7,185 nt of DNA, from the NCBI GenBank assembly GCA_007133445.1, contig SLMR01000124.1, positions 1 to 7,185 of the forward strand, read 5' to 3'. Under the pieces are notes generated by a model that was not told the DNA's origin, did no database searches, and saw only the letters and a list, made by a program, of their open reading frames with translations. Positions 5,924 to 7,185 of this stretch are shown here, piece by piece; position 1 is the first letter of the stretch; the number at the start of each line of letters is the position of its first letter. Position numbers and translations under genes: made by a program. The DNA comes from Aquisalimonas sp. (GTDB lineage Bacteria; Pseudomonadota; Gammaproteobacteria; Nitrococcales; Aquisalimonadaceae).

Positions 5924-7146
5924 CTCAGGACGATACCGGGCGTAACGCGCTTGAGCACGATGTCCCCGCGCTGGGTGCCGCGCTGCGCGCCGCGCGTGTG
6001 GATCGCGGCATGAGCGTTCAGGACGTCGCCACCGCCCTCCACCTGGATGCGCGAACCATTGAAGCCCTTGAGACCGAGGAGTGGGACGCTCTCCCCCCGG
6101 GGCCCTTCACGCGGGGCTATGTCCGCGCCTATGCCAAGCTGCTTGAGCTGGATGATCTGGTGGAGCGGCACCTGGGAGGGGTTGTGCGCGAGCAGTCGGC
6201 ACCCCTGAAGATCAAGGCGCCGATGGAGACCGCACCCCAGATGCCGCGGCTGGTTGCACGTACCGGCGTTGCGTTGGTCGCCGTCGGGCTTGTTGCCGCC
6301 GGTGGCTGGTGGTTCCTGGACCGCACCGCCCCGTTTCTCTCCAGTGAACCGCCGCCTGAACTGACCCAGTCGGATGATGAGATCCCTGGCCCCGATGGTG
6401 AGGTGCCTGCCCTGGAGGACGACGTCGATCCGGACGCGCTTCCGGAAGAGGACGTCGCCGAAGCTCCGGACGCACCGGTAGGCGACGATTCGGAGGTTCT
6501 GGGTGACGATGACGAGGTCGAGCTGGCGGACGAGGCGCCTGCCGACCTTCCCGATCCGGACAGTGCTCCCGGCGAAGCACTGGATGGGCCGGACCCGGAC
6601 GTGGCCCTGGGCGACGACGCCGGTGACTTCGGCGATGATCCGCTGCTTCCGGACGACCAGCCGGGCGATCCGGTGGAGCAGGAACTGGCCGATGGCGGCG
6701 TGATTACGCCCGAGGGCATGGATACCGGCGAGGAGGTGCCGGCACCGGAGATGGATCCCGGCGACGACGGTTTCGATGTGGCCGAGGATGTCGCGCCGGA
6801 TGACGAGGGCACCATGGAAGAGGTCCCCGACGACGAGGTACCCGAGGACGATGCGGATATTGCGCTGGAAACCCCGGCCGAGGATGACGACGCCGCGCCC
6901 CTCGATGATCCCGATCAGCTGGTGCTGGAGTTCAGCGGGCCGTCCTGGATGGAGGTGACCGACGCCCGCGGCGAACGGATTCTCTACGGCCTGGTGCAGG
7001 AAGAGGGCGAGCAGACCCTGGAAGGCGAGGCGCCGTTCTCGGTGGTGATCGGTGACGTCACCCAGGTCAATGTCTACTACCAGGACAGCGAGGTGGACCT
7101 GGGCCCCGATGACGCGGGTCGGGTGGTGCGCGTGGAGGTGCCCTGA
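5920..7146 (+). CDS. rodZ: RodZ, cytoskeletal protein with a long, very acidic periplasmic linker
   Basis: RodZ is a bitopic inner-membrane protein that couples cytoplasmic MreB to the cell-wall elongation machinery and helps set rod shape. The 408-residue protein has a cytoplasmic helix-turn-helix domain (about 15-90, with ALRAARVDRGMSVQDVATAL and the family-typical PPGPFTRGYVRAYAKLL). A basic or neutral juxtamembrane stretch follows, then one transmembrane segment (about 111-133, ending GGWWFLDR), a periplasmic linker (about 141-331) and a small C-terminal beta domain of the DUF4115 type (about 333-408, LVLEFSGPSWMEVTDARG). The linker is exceptional: I count 75 Asp or Glu in residues 141-330 and no Lys, Arg or His. 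It is also Pro- and Gly-rich, so probably disordered. E. coli RodZ is about 70 residues shorter. The start overlaps the pilW stop by 4 bases. In Pseudomonas the next gene would be ispG, but it is not visible in the remaining 39 bases. Confidence 0.93.
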   Translation: MTQDDTGRNALEHDVPALGAALRAARVDRGMSVQDVATALHLDARTIEALETEEWDALPPGPFTRGYVRAYAKLLELDDLVERHLGGVVREQSAPLKIKAPMETAPQMPRLVARTGVALVAVGLVAAGGWWFLDRTAPFLSSEPPPELTQSDDEIPGPDGEVPALEDDVDPDALPEEDVAEAPDAPVGDDSEVLGDDDEVELADEAPADLPDPDSAPGEALDGPDPDVALGDDAGDFGDDPLLPDDQPGDPVEQELADGGVITPEGMDTGEEVPAPEMDPGDDGFDVAEDVAPDDEGTMEEVPDDEVPEDDADIALETPAEDDDAAPLDDPDQLVLEFSGPSWMEVTDARGERILYGLVQEEGEQTLEGEAPFSVVIGDVTQVNVYYQDSEVDLGPDDAGRVVRVEVP

Positions 7147-7185
7147 CCCGCCACGGTGGTCCCTGTCGCCGGCGTGCTGGCGGCG

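Noticed and set aside
6129..6815. 228-codon Ser/Gly/Pro-rich open frame on the - strand opposite rodZ
   Set aside because: It mirrors the repetitive Asp/Glu/Pro/Gly codons of the RodZ linker. The composition follows directly from the sense codons and there is no independent support.
7167..7182. Inverted repeat CGCC/GGCG after rodZ
   Set aside because: The 4-bp stem is common in such GC-rich sequence and the window ends before any T-run could be seen.
1..7185. tRNA, rRNA, CRISPR, insertion sequence or prophage signals
   Set aside because: I saw no cloverleaf-like sequence, spaced repeats, transposase motifs or terminal inverted repeats. Nearly all bases are occupied by conserved housekeeping genes.

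Overview
The window is a GC-rich, tightly packed block of nine genes, all on the + strand. It comes from a gammaproteobacterium. The gene order trmJ - cysE - iscS - iscU-like - iscA - ndk - rlmN - pilW/pilF - rodZ follows the conserved neighbourhood of Pseudomonas and relatives, where the full isc operon lies between cysE and ndk. The strongly acidic periplasmic part of RodZ and the high GC content suggest a halophilic or haloalkaliphilic lineage such as the Ectothiorhodospiraceae. That family placement is inference; the class-level placement is well supported.

Layout. Bases 1-467 are the 3' end of trmJ (tRNA Cm32/Um32 methyltransferase). A 168-bp spacer with a weak promoter candidate precedes cysE (636-1448, serine O-acetyltransferase). 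cysE overlaps a group I cysteine desulfurase (1432-2706), which overlaps a small IscU-family gene (2703-3077) by ATGA. A 60-bp gap with a strong ribosome binding site leads to iscA (3138-3461). A 158-bp spacer holds a promoter candidate and a hairpin followed by a T-run. Then come ndk (3620-4045), rlmN (4026-5177), pilW (5174-5923) and rodZ (5920-7146), each overlapping the next by 4 to 20 bases and so probably translationally coupled. The last 39 bases contain nothing I can support.

The unusual part is the isc section. It looks like a stripped-down ISC locus: iscR is absent between cysE and iscS, and hscB, hscA, fdx and iscX are absent between iscA and ndk. The IscU homologue aligns without gaps to E. 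coli IscU (recalled from memory) over residues 1-117, yet it has lost every cluster ligand (C37S, D39I, C63P, H105S, C106G) and the HscA-docking motif (LPPVK is LGPEA here). The desulfurase keeps its PLP lysine and catalytic cysteine but ends in a Gly/Pro/Arg-rich tail instead of the usual IscU-docking terminus. IscA keeps all three cysteines. The scaffold gene is an intact open frame in a coupled operon, so it looks repurposed rather than decayed. A plausible reading is that another pathway such as SUF makes the clusters, while this unit links cysteine synthesis (CysE), sulfur mobilisation (desulfurase plus a non-scaffold IscU-like partner) and an A-type carrier (IscA). That role is inference.
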